Below are positions 31,859 to 43,410 of a stretch of 64,000 nt of DNA, one piece after another (positions within the stretch are counted from its first letter, which is position 1; each line of letters opens with the position of its first letter). The notes beneath the pieces were generated by a model. The model saw only the letters and a program-made list of their open reading frames with translations, searched no databases and was not told the DNA's origin. A program made the translations under genes and the position numbers. Source of the DNA: Pyropia haitanensis (Eukaryota > Rhodophyta > Bangiophyceae > Bangiales > Bangiaceae); assembly GCA_008729055.1 (NCBI GenBank), contig SDUX01000007.1:5625009-5689008 (forward strand), read 5' to 3'.

Positions 31859-33227
31859 AGCTAGTGTCTATTCTACTGACCGCCTCATTTGAGGCGATTC
31901 GCCTCATTTGAGGCGGTTTTTGGGTGCCCTTTTTCAAGGTCTTCCGCTCGTCAGACGAGGATTCTGACGCCAGAAACGGACTCAGCGCAGTCTGTTTGTC
32001 CTTGGGGGAAGCGGAGTGCGTCCAACGACGATGGGCGGCCATCGGGTGGCGTCTTGTCTTCCGCGCCACGGAACGGTTCCCTTGATGCAACAACCGCGCT
32101 CCAGAGCGCCCAGAGAGCAAAGTGCCCGACCCGTAGAGGCTCGGCTGATGGCGCGCGCGCTCTTCTCTTCGTTTGGTCTGCCGCGCCGCGACCCGAGCCG
32201 CACGCAGGTCCCAGCAACGGCCGCGCATGCGCGCCCGTTCCATGCCTGGTTCCCGTCGTCCACCTCTGCACTGTCGCGCACCGGCCGACCACGCACCCAA
32301 CCCTGCACCATCTCTCTTTCATCTTGTGCCTGCTCCCGCGTGCCCCCCCCACCCCCCCCCCTGTTTAGCACTATCTTTTTGCACCATGGACGAGCGGCCG
32401 ACCGCTGGCTGGTCGAACACGTCGGCCCCCAAGGCCGGCTCTTCCATTCGCTTTGCAATTGCTCCGCCGGTTCCCCCCGCCCCCGCTGCCACCCTAGCGC
32501 TCTCTCCAACGCCCTACCGCCCCCCCGTGGCTGACTCTGCCGGTCCCTCTGCGCTTGCCCGGCCGGTTACCCCATCCCCCAGTGCCACGGTTGGCCCCTC
32601 TGGAACCCCCCCCTGCCGTCGCCGACGTTCTCTGGGGCCTGGCAAGGACCCTCGCCTGGATGTGGGCGCGGAAGTGCACACCAAGGCAGCAGTGGTGGCT
32701 ACGGCCGCTGCCACGGCCGCACAGACGGCAGCAGCGGCCTGCAAAAGGAAATGAGGACCAGTGCCGGAAACATCCCCCAGGGACGGGAGACGGGGTGAGT
32801 GTTTAGGGACGGGAGGAGAAGGAGATGGAGCCCGTGGGCGGATGCTAGAGTGTGGCTGGTGGGACAACGGCGCGCAGCGGCGCGCCCGCGCCATCACAGT
32901 CTGCTCACGGCCGCGGGGGCCGGCCGGCACCGTCGTTGCCACCACCTCCGCGGCCGCCCCCGCCGCCGCCGCCGCCGCCGCCGCGGCCCGCCCTCGCCGC
33001 ACAAAGGGAAGGGGACGGGGTGGGGAGTGTGCAGAGTGGGAGAGAAGCGGGGGGAGGTGGCCAGGGGGGGCCGCAGGTGGAGCGGAAGCTGTCCGGAGAC
33101 CATACCGACAGCCTCTTCTTTGTCAGACATATCAAAATCGGCGATTTCCGGTGATCCGGGGGGAGCCTCATTTGAGGCTCGAGGCCGCCTCATTTGAGGC
33201 TCAAGTGCAGTAGAATAGACACTAGGC
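31859..33227. mobile_element. DNA element with 18-bp terminal inverted repeats, TA-flanked
   Basis: CTAGTGTCTATTCTACTG at 31861-31878 is perfectly inverted at 33208-33225. If the outermost TA is the target duplication the repeat begins GTGTCTATTC, as in Tc1/mariner-like elements, but CTAG as a duplication is equally possible. Next to both ends lie two copies of GCCTCATTTGAGGC (about 31881, 31900, 33167 and 33188), each a 6-base inverted repeat around TT. No transposase is recognisable inside, so the element is probably non-autonomous. It carries one moderately convincing ORF. Composition differs sharply from the flanking G/C-run sequence. Confidence 0.75.
32386..32754 (+). CDS. Unrecognised 122-residue ORF inside the inverted-repeat element
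   Basis: A pyrimidine-rich leader (TCTCTCTTTCATCTTGTGCC and C runs) and GCACCATGGA context precede the ATG. The protein opens MDERPTAGWSNTSAPKAGSS and IRFAIAPPVPPAPAA. It is Pro/Ala/Ser-rich and ends QTAAAACKRK. No transposase motif or known domain is visible. A splice donor (GGGGTGAGT at about 32793) in another frame suggests a spliced transcript with a different C-terminus. It may be a captured host gene fragment rather than a transposon protein. Confidence 0.35.
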   Translation: MDERPTAGWSNTSAPKAGSSIRFAIAPPVPPAPAATLALSPTPYRPPVADSAGPSALARPVTPSPSATVGPSGTPPCRRRRSLGPGKDPRLDVGAEVHTKAAVVATAAATAAQTAAAACKRK

Positions 33228-33480
33228 CTACCCCCCAAACCGCCGCCCTCCCCGCCAATACCGGTAACCGCCCCGGCCGTCCTCTCCCTCCTCCTCCCCC
33301 CCCCCCCCCCCCTCTTTGGCGTCCCCCCCCCCCCCCCCCCCCCTCCCCCCCCCCCCACCGCCGCCACGCCACCCACTCCATCCACCAACGGCGCGGCACC
33401 CCCCACGCCCACACACTCCCCCCCCCCCCCCCAAGCGACCGTCCCCCCCGCTCCCGCCTCCCCCCCTCGCCCGCCGCTTG

Positions 33481-33520
33481 TTTTTTTTTTTTTTTTTTTT
33501 TTTTTCCGCCCGCGCCTCCC

Positions 33521-33557
<37 letters not shown>
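33481..33557. repeat. poly-T run followed by (GGC)n microsatellite
   Basis: A run of about 26 Ts (33480-33505) and, 20 bases on, roughly 12 GGC units (33523-33557) stand just before the start of the RS-rich gene. Confidence 0.8.
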
Positions 33558-33558
<1 letters not shown>

Positions 33559-33578
33559 ATGAGCCGCCCCGCCCCGTA

Positions 33579-33720
33579 ATGCGGCACGCACCGCCGGCGG
33601 CACGGCGGCCGCCGCCGCCGCCGCCGCCGCCGCCGCGACCGCCGCGGGCGTGCGTGGGCGCTGGGGGGGGGGGGGGGGGGGGGGGGCGCCGCTCGCCGTC
33701 GCCGCCGCCACGACCGAGCC

Positions 33721-33770
<50 letters not shown>

Positions 33771-33963
33771 CGCCGCCGCCGCTGCCGCCGCCGTCGTTGC
33801 CCGCCGCGTGGCGTGTGCTGGCCGCCGCGGCACCGCCGGTGGGGGCGGCCGCCGTTGGCGGTGGCGGGGGGGGGGGGGCGTCGCGCCCGCCGCGGCCGCT
33901 GTCCCTCGCCACCCCACCCCGCCGCCGCCGCCGCCGCCGCCGCTGCCGTCGCTGCCGCCGGCA

Positions 33964-34000
<37 letters not shown>

Positions 34001-34309
34001 GGGCGTGCCCAGGGACGGCGGCGGCGGGTGGGGACTGCGCGGGAGGTGCGGCGGCGGCGGCGGCCGCTGCCGCGGCGGCCGCGGCCGCCCTCCCCGCCGC
34101 GCCGCCGACGGTGGCGGCGGGTGCGGGCGTGGCGGCGGCGGCGGCGACGGCAGCGGCAGCAGCGGCGGCGGCGCTGGCAGACCTCCTCCCCGGCTGGGTC
34201 ACCGCCGCGGCCGCCCGCGGCGTGACGCTGACGAGCGTCACCGTCGCTCCGCCGCCGACGGGAGGCAAGGACGCCGCGGCGGCGGGCGCCGCGCGCCACC
34301 CGCCGTCGC

Positions 34310-34343
<34 letters not shown>

Positions 34344-34594
34344 GGCGCCATTGCCGCCGCGACGGCGGGCGCGGCGGCCAATGTCGCTCCCCCCCCCCCC
34401 CCCCCCCCCCGGGCGGGGGGTGCGCCCCTCCCCCCCCCCGGGTGCCGTGGAACGCCGTCTCCCGCTCCGCGACGCTCTGGTGCCGCCTCGCCGCCGACGG
34501 CCGCGTCGAGCGGCCGCGCGTCGTGGGGGGGGTGGCGCCGCCGCCGCTGGTCGTTGGCAAGCACCGGCGGGGGGCGGCCGCGGCCGCCGCCGCG

Positions 34595-34645
<51 letters not shown>

Positions 34646-34980
34646 GCTGCCGCCGCCGCTGCTGCTGCCGCTGCACCTGCGCCTGCGGCTGCTGCCGCTG
34701 GGACGGGCGACCGCGGCGGGTGGGTGCACCCGCTCGACGCGGCCGCGCCGTCGGTGGCGGGCTTTGCGTGGTCGGCCGTTGAGGCGGCGGCGGCCACGCG
34801 CGCGGCGGCCGCCGCGGCGGCCGCCGGGGGGGCGCCCGCCGCCTGGGCCGCCGCGCGGGCGGCCGAGCCGGCGCTCGGCCGGCGGACGGTGGGGGAGCTC
34901 CGCGTCGTGGCGGGGGGGGGGGGGGGGGGGGTGCGCCGCCGCGGCCGCCGCCGCCGCCATTGTCGTCGCGGCGGGCGGCG

Positions 34981-35035
<55 letters not shown>

Positions 35036-37080
35036 GGGCGGCGGTGGCGGCGGTGGCGGCGGCGGCGGCGGCTGGGGCACCAGCGCCCGCGGTGTCGACG
35101 CTGCCACCGCCGCTGCCGCAGCAGCAGCCGCCGTCGCCGCCGCCGCCGCCGCCGCCGCCGTCGGTGGCCGCCGCATGCGCCGCCGGGGGCGGCGGGGACG
35201 TGGCGGCCCCTGGGAGGGGCTCTGCGGGTCGTCTCGCCGCCCGTCCCGGCGGGGGGGCGCGGCTCAAGCGGTCCCGCTGGCCGCCACGGCCGCCGTCGCC
35301 GCCGTCCTCATCATCATCGTCGTCACCGTCGCGGTCGCTGTCGCGGTCCGTGGCCAATGGGGACGCCGGCGGCGGGGCGGCGGCGGCGGCAGCGTCGCGG
35401 CCGTCGCCGCCGCCGCCACCACCGCCATGGACACTCGCAGCGCCCGGCGTGGCAGAGCGTGTGGATCGAGCGGCGGACGTTGGCGGTGCCACGGCGGCGG
35501 CGGTCCGCCCGCCGCCGGTCGTAAACGGGATGGCAGCCGCGGCGGCCGCCGCCGCAGCCGTCCGTTTGGCAACGACGGCGGCGGCGGCGGCGCCGCCGCC
35601 GCCGCCGCGGTGCACCGGCGGCGGCGACGGCCCGCCGACGCCGCTGCCCGCGGGGCTGTCGACGGCGGCGGCGGTGACGGCGGCGGTGGCGGCGACCGCG
35701 CGTGCGTCGCCGGTGGTGTCGGTCGTGGAGGTGTCGTCGGCCAATGTGCCCGTGGCGGCGGCGGGGCGGGGGGGGGCGGCGGGTGGGGGGGGGACGGGAG
35801 GACGCTCCTCGCCCGCCGCAAGCGGGCCCGCCCGCCGCCCCCGCCGGCGGCACCGGCCGCGGCGGTGGCGGCGGCCGCCGCGGCGGCCGCGTCGGTGCCG
35901 CCATCCGCGTCGCGGGCGCCCTCGTCCCGGTCGGCGCGGTCGTCGTCGTCGTCGCGGTCGGGGTCACCCGGCTTCGGCTCCCCCTCCCGCCCGCGCTCCC
36001 GCTCCCCGCCACGCCTCCGTCCCCGCTCCCGGCCGTGCCTCCGCCGCCGGCCTCGGCCGCGCCGCCGCTCCCGCTCCCCGTCACGGTCCGCGTCGCCGGC
36101 CGACTCTGCCCTTGGCGCGCCCCGGTGCGCCGCGCGGGCGTCGGCCTCGAGCGGCACGCGCTCGCCCCACCCCTCCGCCCCCCCGCTGCCCGCTTCGCCG
36201 ACACACTCCAGCACTCGCCCACCCTCCCGGCAGTCGCTGTCGCACACTTCCCCGCGGCCGGTAGCCACAACGACGGCGGGTCGGCGCAAGCGCCCCCGCC
36301 TTGGACCGTTGCCGCCATGGCCGCCGTCACCACCCCCGCCGCCGCCGCTGCGGCCATCGCCATCGTCGTCGCCGCCGCCAGTGGCGCCAGCCACGGCGGC
36401 ACGGCGCAAGCGCCCTCGGACGGGGCCGCCACCACCGCTGACGCCGCCGCCGCCACTGTCGCTGCCGCCGGCGCTACCCGTACCGCCGCCGCCATTGCCG
36501 GTGCCACCACCACCCCCGCCGCCGCCACCGCCGGCGGCATCGTCCCCGCCACCGCCGTCTGGCCGTGGGGCGGCCACGTGGGGGCCCGGCGGCGGCAGCG
36601 ACGGCAACAGCGGCGGCAGCCACGACCGCGCCCGCGGCGGCGGCGCGGACGCGGCGTCGCGCCGCCGCGGCGGCCGCGGCGGCGGCCTGGCAGGGCGGCC
36701 ACCTGACCACGGCCGCAGCGACCGCGGTGGCGGCGGCGGCGGCGGCGGCAGCGGCGGCAGCGGCGGCCCGCCGACGGTGCCAGCCGCGCGGCCGGCCCCA
36801 TCCCCCTCGACGCCTTTGCTGGTGGCTCCGCCCGCAACCGCTGACGCCGTCGACTCCTCCTCTTCCTCGTCGGTGGTGCTAGTCGGGGTGGTGTTGGCCG
36901 GCTCCGCAGTGGCGGCGCCGGCGTCAGCGCGGCTGGCCTCCGGCACTGGGGCAGCACAGGGGGGGGGAGGTGGGGAGGCGGCGCGCCCTGCCGCGGCGGC
37001 CGCCGGCACCACCACCGCCACCACTGCCGCCTTGGTCCCCCCCTCTCCTCCACCACCGGCACTGCCACCGCCGCCGCTAC

Positions 37081-37117
<37 letters not shown>

Positions 37118-37612
37118 GCCACCGCCGTCGGCGCCGGTGCGCGCGACGGCGGCGGGCTGGCGCGCTCTGCCCCTTCCCGCCGGCGGCGGTCGTCCCCCCC
37201 CCTCGCCGCGCCGCGGGGTGGGCCCCTGCGGCGACCGCCGCCGCCACCGCCGTCGCCGGGCGGCCGGCCGGTGCGGCGGAAGCGCGCACTGCCACTGCCG
37301 CCGCTGCCGCCGCCGCCGCCGCCGCCGCCGCGGTCGCCGCCGCCGCCGCCACGGTGGCAGCCGCTGCTGCCGCCGCGGCCGCCGCCGCCGCCGCAGCTGC
37401 TGCTGCCGCCGCCACGGCTGCAGCCGCTGCCACCTCGGCTGACGCCGCCGCCGCCGCCGCCGCCGCGGCCGCCGCGGCCGCCGCGGCCGCTGCCGTCGGC
37501 GGCCGCGGCGGCGGCGTTGGCGGCCGGCCGCCGCGCCTCAGCGGCGGTCGCCGCCGCGCCCGGCCGCCGCGGCGCCCGCCGGCCGCCGTGGCCGCCGCCG
37601 CCGCTGCGGTGA
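33579..37612 (+). CDS. Large RS-rich, Pro/Ala-rich nuclear protein (unassigned)
   Basis: Starting at ATG 33579 (MRHAPPAARRPPPP), a coherent product can be followed only by moving the frame at G/C runs near 33662-33684, 33868-33878, 34388-34440 (two runs), 34912-34931, 35765-35800 and 37195. Each move equals one missing base. Segments that look folded are LADLLPGWVTAAAARGVTLT SVTV, WNAVSRSATLWCRLAADGRV and GWVHPLDAAAPSVAGFAWSA. An RS domain follows (RSARSSSSSRSGSPG, RPRSRSPPRL, RRRSRSPSRSAS; about 35930-36110). Then comes a repeated motif RRKRPRLGPLPP, RRKRPRTGPPPP and VRRKRALPLPPLPP. (GTC)n at 34983-35035 encodes poly-Ser in the chosen frame. The RS domain and basic repeats suggest a splicing-related nuclear protein; no RRM is visible. 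A further exon after the T run at 37960-37977 (acceptor CTGCAG) is possible. Confidence 0.5.
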
Positions 37613-39155
37613 GGGCGGGTGGCCGTGTCGCCGCGGCGGCGCCGCGGCGGGCCGTGGGGGGGCGGGGGGGGGGGGGGGGGGGTGCGGGCGCCGCGCCGCA
37701 GCGCGTTGCTGCGCCGCCGCGGCGCCTGTGCGGGCGCGCCGCGAGGGGGTATGGCGGTGGTGGTGGCCGCCGTGGCCGGGGGGGGGCGGGATGGGGGGGG
37801 TGGCCGCCAGGGTCGGGGGGGGGAGGGGGGGGGGCGCGTATTCCGCCGCCGCCGCCGGCGGCAAGGGAGGGGGGGGGGGGGGGGAGACGGAGGCGGGCAG
37901 CGGGGGGGGTGCACGACTGCGCACCCCCCTCTGAGGACGCCCTCCCTCGTCTTCCTTTTTTTTTTTTTTTTTTTTTTGTTTCTGTGGCTGCAGGAATGGC
38001 GCCGGCCGCGCGACGCGCCGGCAGAGGCGGTGCGCTCGCCGCGGGCGAGCGAGCGAGCGGGCGGGCGGGCGGGGGGGCGGGCGGGCGGCTAGCCGGCATG
38101 GGTGTCGATGCCCCGCCGGGCGCAGCGCCACCGACCCGACGGCGGCGCGTTGACGCTCTCCACCGCCCCCAGCCCGCTCCCCACGGACGCCCTGCCGTCG
38201 GCACGGCGGGGGCGGCAGCGCACTTCCCTCACACCTCCACCCCTGTGCGCGCGGTGCGTGCGCACGGGCGGCGACACCACTCCGGCTTCCCCCCCTGGGC
38301 CCGCCGCACCCACAACGGAAGAAACGAAGAAAAAGAAAAGCCCACGCAAGAGAAAGAAGCAAGCAACAGGGGACAAACGAGACGGAGAGGCTACGCACGC
38401 AACCATGGGAGCCAGCCAGCCCGGCGGTGCCCTGCGGCACACGCCGCTGGTGCCCCACATCAACGCACAAGGGGGGGGGGAGAGACAGAGGGGGAGAGCA
38501 GCGGGGAGGAGGGGGGCCTTGACCGCGCGGCCACCGCCGCCGCGGCGCACCGCCAGTCCCCTCACTTCGCTGCGGCGCCGGCACGTCGACGCGGCAGCGG
38601 CGGCAGCGAAGGGGGAAGGCGAGAAGAGGGGACAGGCTCACCCGGCAACGGCAGCTGCGGGCGGGGCAGAAAGGAGGGGATGGTGGGGCGGAGCCCCGCG
38701 CGTCGGCGTCTGCACGCGCACGTCCACCCCTTGCTCCTCCTCCCGTCCCGCTCCTCCCCTTGCCGCCCCTTCCGTGTGCCCGAGGCGGCTACTCGCAGGG
38801 GCACCCCGCCACGCCGGCCGCACGCCGTCGCGGCGGCGGCGGCCGCGGGGGCGGCAGCCGCCACGTCACCAACGGCGGCAGCCGCCGTCGTCGCCGAGGG
38901 GACGGCGGCGGCGGCGGCTCGGACGAGGCGGCTGTGGCCGCGGCTGCAGTGGCGGTGCTGCCGCGGCCGCCGCCGCCGCTCACCCCAGCGCGCAGGGCGC
39001 CGCCCTGCCGCGGACGAGACGCCGCCGCCGTCTTGGCCGCAGGGACGGCAGCGTGCGCCGCCGACGCCGTGTCACGCCGCACGGGCGTGGCGGCACCTTG
39101 GCCGATGGTGACTGGAGGAGCAGTCTGCCTCGGCCCCTGCCCGCACCCGTCGGGC
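37613..39155. other. spacer with T run, GGGC tract and A-rich purine stretch
   Basis: The spacer holds an 18- to 22-base T run (about 37957-37978) then CTGCAG, (GCGG/GGGC)n at 38045-38090, and an unusual purine-rich stretch at about 38312-38375 (GAAGAAACGAAGAAAAAGAA). One plus-strand frame across the last reads TEETKKKKSPRKRKKQATGD, but no start, stop or family supports it as a gene. Confidence 0.4.
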
Positions 39156-39338
39156 TCACCCGTCGCTGTCCTCATTCTCCTGGCACTCGGCACACTTGCA
39201 CGTGTAGACGGTGCCTTCTCCGTCTTGGACGCGCACGTCCGAGCAGACCGTGCCGTTGGCGCGGGCCAAGGGACACCAGATGGGCGCGCTTAGCTCCTCA
39301 CAGCCACAGAAGAAGCGGTCCTTGACGCGGTAGCACAT
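39156..39338 (-). CDS. Small Cys-rich acidic-tailed protein (60 residues)
   Basis: The ATG at 39338 gives MCYRVKDRFFCGCEELSAPI, then WCPLARANGTVCSDV and TVYTCKCAECQENEDSDG. There are eight cysteines in 60 residues and an acidic tail. The spacing (C, C-x-C, C, C, C-x-C-x2-C) would suit a small zinc-binding or disulfide-bonded module. It recalls short Cys-rich hypothetical proteins that open MC(K/Y)RV, but I cannot name a family. There is no signal peptide. Codon use and composition fit a real gene in this calmer part of the window. The frame is open upstream without motif. Confidence 0.5.
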   Translation of the reverse strand: MCYRVKDRFFCGCEELSAPIWCPLARANGTVCSDVRVQDGEGTVYTCKCAECQENEDSDG

Positions 39339-39344
39339 GGTGGG

Positions 39345-42300
39345 CAGAGCGGAGGTCGGCCAGGCGCAGCGGCAACGTAGGGAACAGCCGGGCGAGAGGA
39401 CAAGGGTCCCCACGGGAGGACGAGGTGGAAGAGCCAGGTGGTGGAGGGGGGGCTCCCTCAGCGAGGCTGCACAGCCGGAGGCCCGCCAGGCACGCGTGAC
39501 CCCAGTAACAGGGAAGGAGGAGGGGGGGGGGGACGGGGCGGGGACGGTTGCCGGAAGGCGGGGTGGTCGGACGACGGAACGACGTCGGCGATACGGTGCA
39601 CCACGACGGTGGCTGGAGGTGGAAGGATGGCTGTCGAAAGGGGGGGCGCTACCGGCTGCGGGTCGGCGGCCTTTTCCGCTGTCCCACGGCCCCCCGCACC
39701 GCCGCCACCAACACGCTGTCGCCGCAGCTGGGGGGGGCATGCGGCGGCACACGGGTTGCTGGAGCGCGCAGCGGGGTCACGAGAGGACAAACAGCCTCTT
39801 GACCTACTGTGGAGGGGGGGGGGGGGGGGTGGCGGCACGAGGGGCAAACGACACGCGCCTCTCGTGTCGTAGGGGCTTCCGATTGGCGCCGGTGCCCGCG
39901 ACGTCACCCCAGCAGGCCATCTTCCCGTCACCGTTGCCTTGTCACGCCGAGCCACGCGTGGCGGCAGACGACGCCCCTGTGGCTATTGAGTTGTGGAAGG
40001 GGAGAACCGACGCAACACCGCGCGAGTGCCAGGATTCGTGGGGCCGTGTCTGTCCCCAAGGCCCGCAGCGTCAAGGGGGGTCGTGGTGAGCGGGGAGAGG
40101 AACCTCGGTCACAGCAGGCTTCCCCCGCGCCCGGGGGACGGGACGGGCCAGGCTTCGGATGCGTGGCATGCCGAGATTTTCTCCCTATCCGTATGCGCAA
40201 GCGAGAGCGCGTGCGCTGGTCCCTCGTGGGTGCGCTCTCCTCCTCCACCCCGTCCTGGAAAATGCAACGGGGGGGTGATGTCTCACGACTGTGGCGTGGG
40301 GGATCGTCCCTTGTTCCCCAGGCCAGGCGGGCAGGAGATTGATGCGAGACAGGGAGAGTCCTGGCAGGGGGGAGGGATGTTCCCAACAGGGCCTCCCCGG
40401 CGCGATGCACCGCTGGCGGCGGCATCGCTCCGCGGCCGCGAGTGTGTAGCACTCTTCTGGGAGGGCCGGGCGGCGGTCGCGGCGCCACGGGCGGCGAGTA
40501 GGCGACCTGCCCGCGTGGCCGGTGGAGGGCGGTGCTGCCAGCCACGAGCTGTTCCGGCTCTGCGGCAGGGCGGCCAGGAGCAGGGACATTGTTGTTGTGT
40601 CCAAATTAACGCGACGTCAACAGTGGGCGACCGGACAAGGGGCAACGCGGGGCTCGTCCCCCGCCGCTCGCTGCGGGGCGTGGTTGGGCGGACCGACCTG
40701 CCCAACGTGCAAGCGTGACCACCCACCCGACGAGGGGAAATCCGGGCAGCTGGTCCAAACAGCCCCGCCGGGCCGTCGGGCGGGCCCACTGGCGGACCGG
40801 ACCGTCTGACCTCGACCTGACCGTGGGCCCTGTCGGCGGGCCCTGTGTTCGCCCGCACCCCCGCCCTCTGCCTGCCACGGCGCTTCCGCCTCTCACACCC
40901 CCTCTCGACTCCGCGGCAGCCATTCCACGAGACCGGGTTGACGCCTCGCGGCGGGCCAACCACATGCAAGAACAGGCAGGGGGGGAGGGTCCGGCACTGG
41001 GGCCGCCCCAGCCGTTGCCGAGCCCCCCATTGGCTACCCACGCCGTCGCGCCCCGCAATTGGCTGGCCGCCGGCCCACCGACCTGCGAATGGTCCGACTG
41101 TCCATCACATTACGGCGACGGTTTGCACCTCTGGCACGAGGGAGGTCGCGTGCCCACCGGTGGCTGCTCGCACGGTCTCCCGCCCGTGCAGATGCGTGGA
41201 CAGCAAAACATTGCCATCTGAGCGCAGCCACCCGCGCAAGCGTGGCCAATCACTGCCATGCGATAGGAGTCCCTGTGCAGCACCGGGCGGTCGGGACTTC
41301 GACCGAGGTCCAACATGCGCCGAGCCGCGCCGCTCTGATGGACCATCTTTTTCGGTGGCAGGGCCGTTGTCCTCGCTGGTTTGGTTGCACGCCATACGTT
41401 TGGCCACCCTCAACCTGGTCATCCCCAGGCGGTCATCCCTCACGCCTCGTTCCCTGCCCGTGCGCGCTGCAAGTCGAATGGGGCCATGCCGTGTGAGTTG
41501 CATGTACAGTGAGGAGTCCTCGCATGATGCGCGGGGCATACAGTTGCGTGCTGCCCGTCGACGAGCCCCCCTGCACGGTTACGACAGGGCACGACAGGTT
41601 CCTCCTGGACAGCCAGCATGGCTTCGTCGAGCGGGGTGCAGAGCGTCTACTCATCTCTTCGGACCGCCTTATGCCGGGGCATCCATGCGTCCGCTCTATT
41701 CGTATCTCCCTCCGCATGGTCCGTCCACCTTCCACCCTCTCGCCCCGCTGTCCACCGTAGTAGAAGATGCTGCGCTGTTCTCAGGCGTCAAGGGCACCAC
41801 GTGTGACACTGGCTCCTCGCTCCTCGAGCAGCCAGACACTAGAGCAATCCGTGGAGGAGGCGCCTATCTCTTCTTCGAGGACCACCGCAATCTCGCTGCT
41901 TTCGCGCCAACCTCTCGCGCAGCCGCTGCCGTTGCACGGGTGCGGCTCCACTGACACGTCCCTGCCTGTCCCCTTGCAACACGAAGAAAAGCCAGGGTGC
42001 GGTCTGCCAGAAAAGAGGAGCATGATGGTATCCAGCCCGGCGCCAGTCGATCGACCCAGCCTCCAGCGGGGTCACGTTAAGGTAGCCGCCCGCGCGCCTG
42101 GTTTGCGCTCGTTGCTCTTTCTGTAGCCTTGCGTGAGCTCAGACTGGGGCAGCACGCAACCCCTCTCTCCTCGATCTGGCTGGGGCTGGGGGGGGGGGGG
42201 GCGGTCTCCTCATCTCGGCGCGGATAGTAGGGCATTCAACCAGAAGCGCGCACGTGTTCTCTAAAGTGAACTATTTAGCCATTGATCCCGGCATTGCTGG

Positions 42301-43200
42301 ATGTGCTCTCAACTCGGCACGCAAAGTACTTCAAAAGAGAATATGGGCTCGCGCAAAATTTCAGGGAAAGCGAAAGCTGTTTGATTTTTGAATGGTCATC
42401 GGCCAGCTCTCTGTGCCGTCGGACGGTGCGCACCCAATCAGCGTCAGAATTTGATTTTGGGGCTTCCTCAGAGGGCCAATGGTAATCGAAATGTCTCCAC
42501 TCACGTTCCAATATGGCTATTGCACATTTGCGAAGCCGCGTGGTACACGTGTGAAATTCCTACCAACGGTCAATTAAGGCTTCAATTTCACACATGTCCT
42601 GGCATTTGCCATCTGTCGAAGCATTCTTGATCGTATGCCCGTAGTTCTCAGACAACTGCTCGCGTTTCATTCCGACTGACGGACTCGGCGTCCAGGAGTG
42701 CCGCTACCCCCCCCGCCCCCGCAACCATCGCGCAAGAGATCCTGCCGTGCGCTGGCTCCGGGCGGAGGATGATGCGGCAGCTCTTGATGAAACAGTGGAC
42801 ATGGTGCTTGCGGGTCCGAACGGGTTGGAGGGAGCCTCTAGTAGTCAAGAACACTCACGCTGTGTGCAGCAATGTGGGATGCTTGCCCTTGGCATCCCAG
42901 CGCAGCGCCCGCAACAGCGGGACCACGGATTTCTTGCATTTTTGAAGTAATCCGGGGATGCGAGGAAATGTGACCCCCGCGTATCGCATGTTCAAGCCAC
43001 TGTTATCATGTGTTTCTGTGTCCAGAGGACTATTCACGATTTATTCGACTCAGCAGACGACTTGCGCGGCAAATCGTGCGTTCCGGGGCAATCCAGCCAC
43101 AAAGCGACTCAAACCTGTCTCAGAGCTAAGACCGCCTCACGAAGGCTTCCCAGATCCTGAGCCAGTGGCTCAACGAGCTGAGTAAATCTGTCGAGTAATT
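39345..43200. other. gene-poor accessory region, no supportable gene
   Basis: Moderate G+C; many short frames on both strands, none with a recognisable domain. A minus-strand frame at 41.8 kb reads SVWLLEERGASVTRGALDA, faintly like the start of a copia protease block (WLLDSGAS). A nearby frame reads STQLYAPRIMRGLL. Both are too weak to call. The stretch is probably decayed mobile DNA. Confidence 0.4.
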
Positions 43201-43410
43201 TCATTTTTTTATTCGTGAAGTGTCAAGCGCAGCCGTGGCCCCCTCACGGCTGGCTCGCGTGACCGTTGCGCGCGCCGACGGCGCGCTCAAGCCGCGATCG
43301 CCCTTCACGCGCGCCGCATCCTTTGCCTCTTTCCTCCTGTCTGTCCCCGTGCCAACCCTGGCTTGCTCGGTGAACTTCTCTACCTCGGCGCCTGTGCTTC
43401 GCGCAACGTC

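Noticed and set aside
34960..35040. Poly-Asp (minus strand) or poly-Val (other frame) tract as a functional acidic domain
   Set aside because: It is a (GTC)n microsatellite; in the frame supported by flanking coding sequence it encodes serine.
35264..37914. Long minus-strand frames (586-863 codons) opposite the RS-rich gene
   Set aside because: They contain only compositional Pro/Arg/Gly sequence. The plus strand gives an RS domain and repeated RRKRP motifs, and its frame changes follow one consistent rule.
41433..42023. Faint copia-like strings (WLLEERGASVT, TQLYAPRIMRGLL)
   Set aside because: Similarity is a few residues, the blocks are not in the expected order, and no reverse-transcriptase or integrase signature follows.
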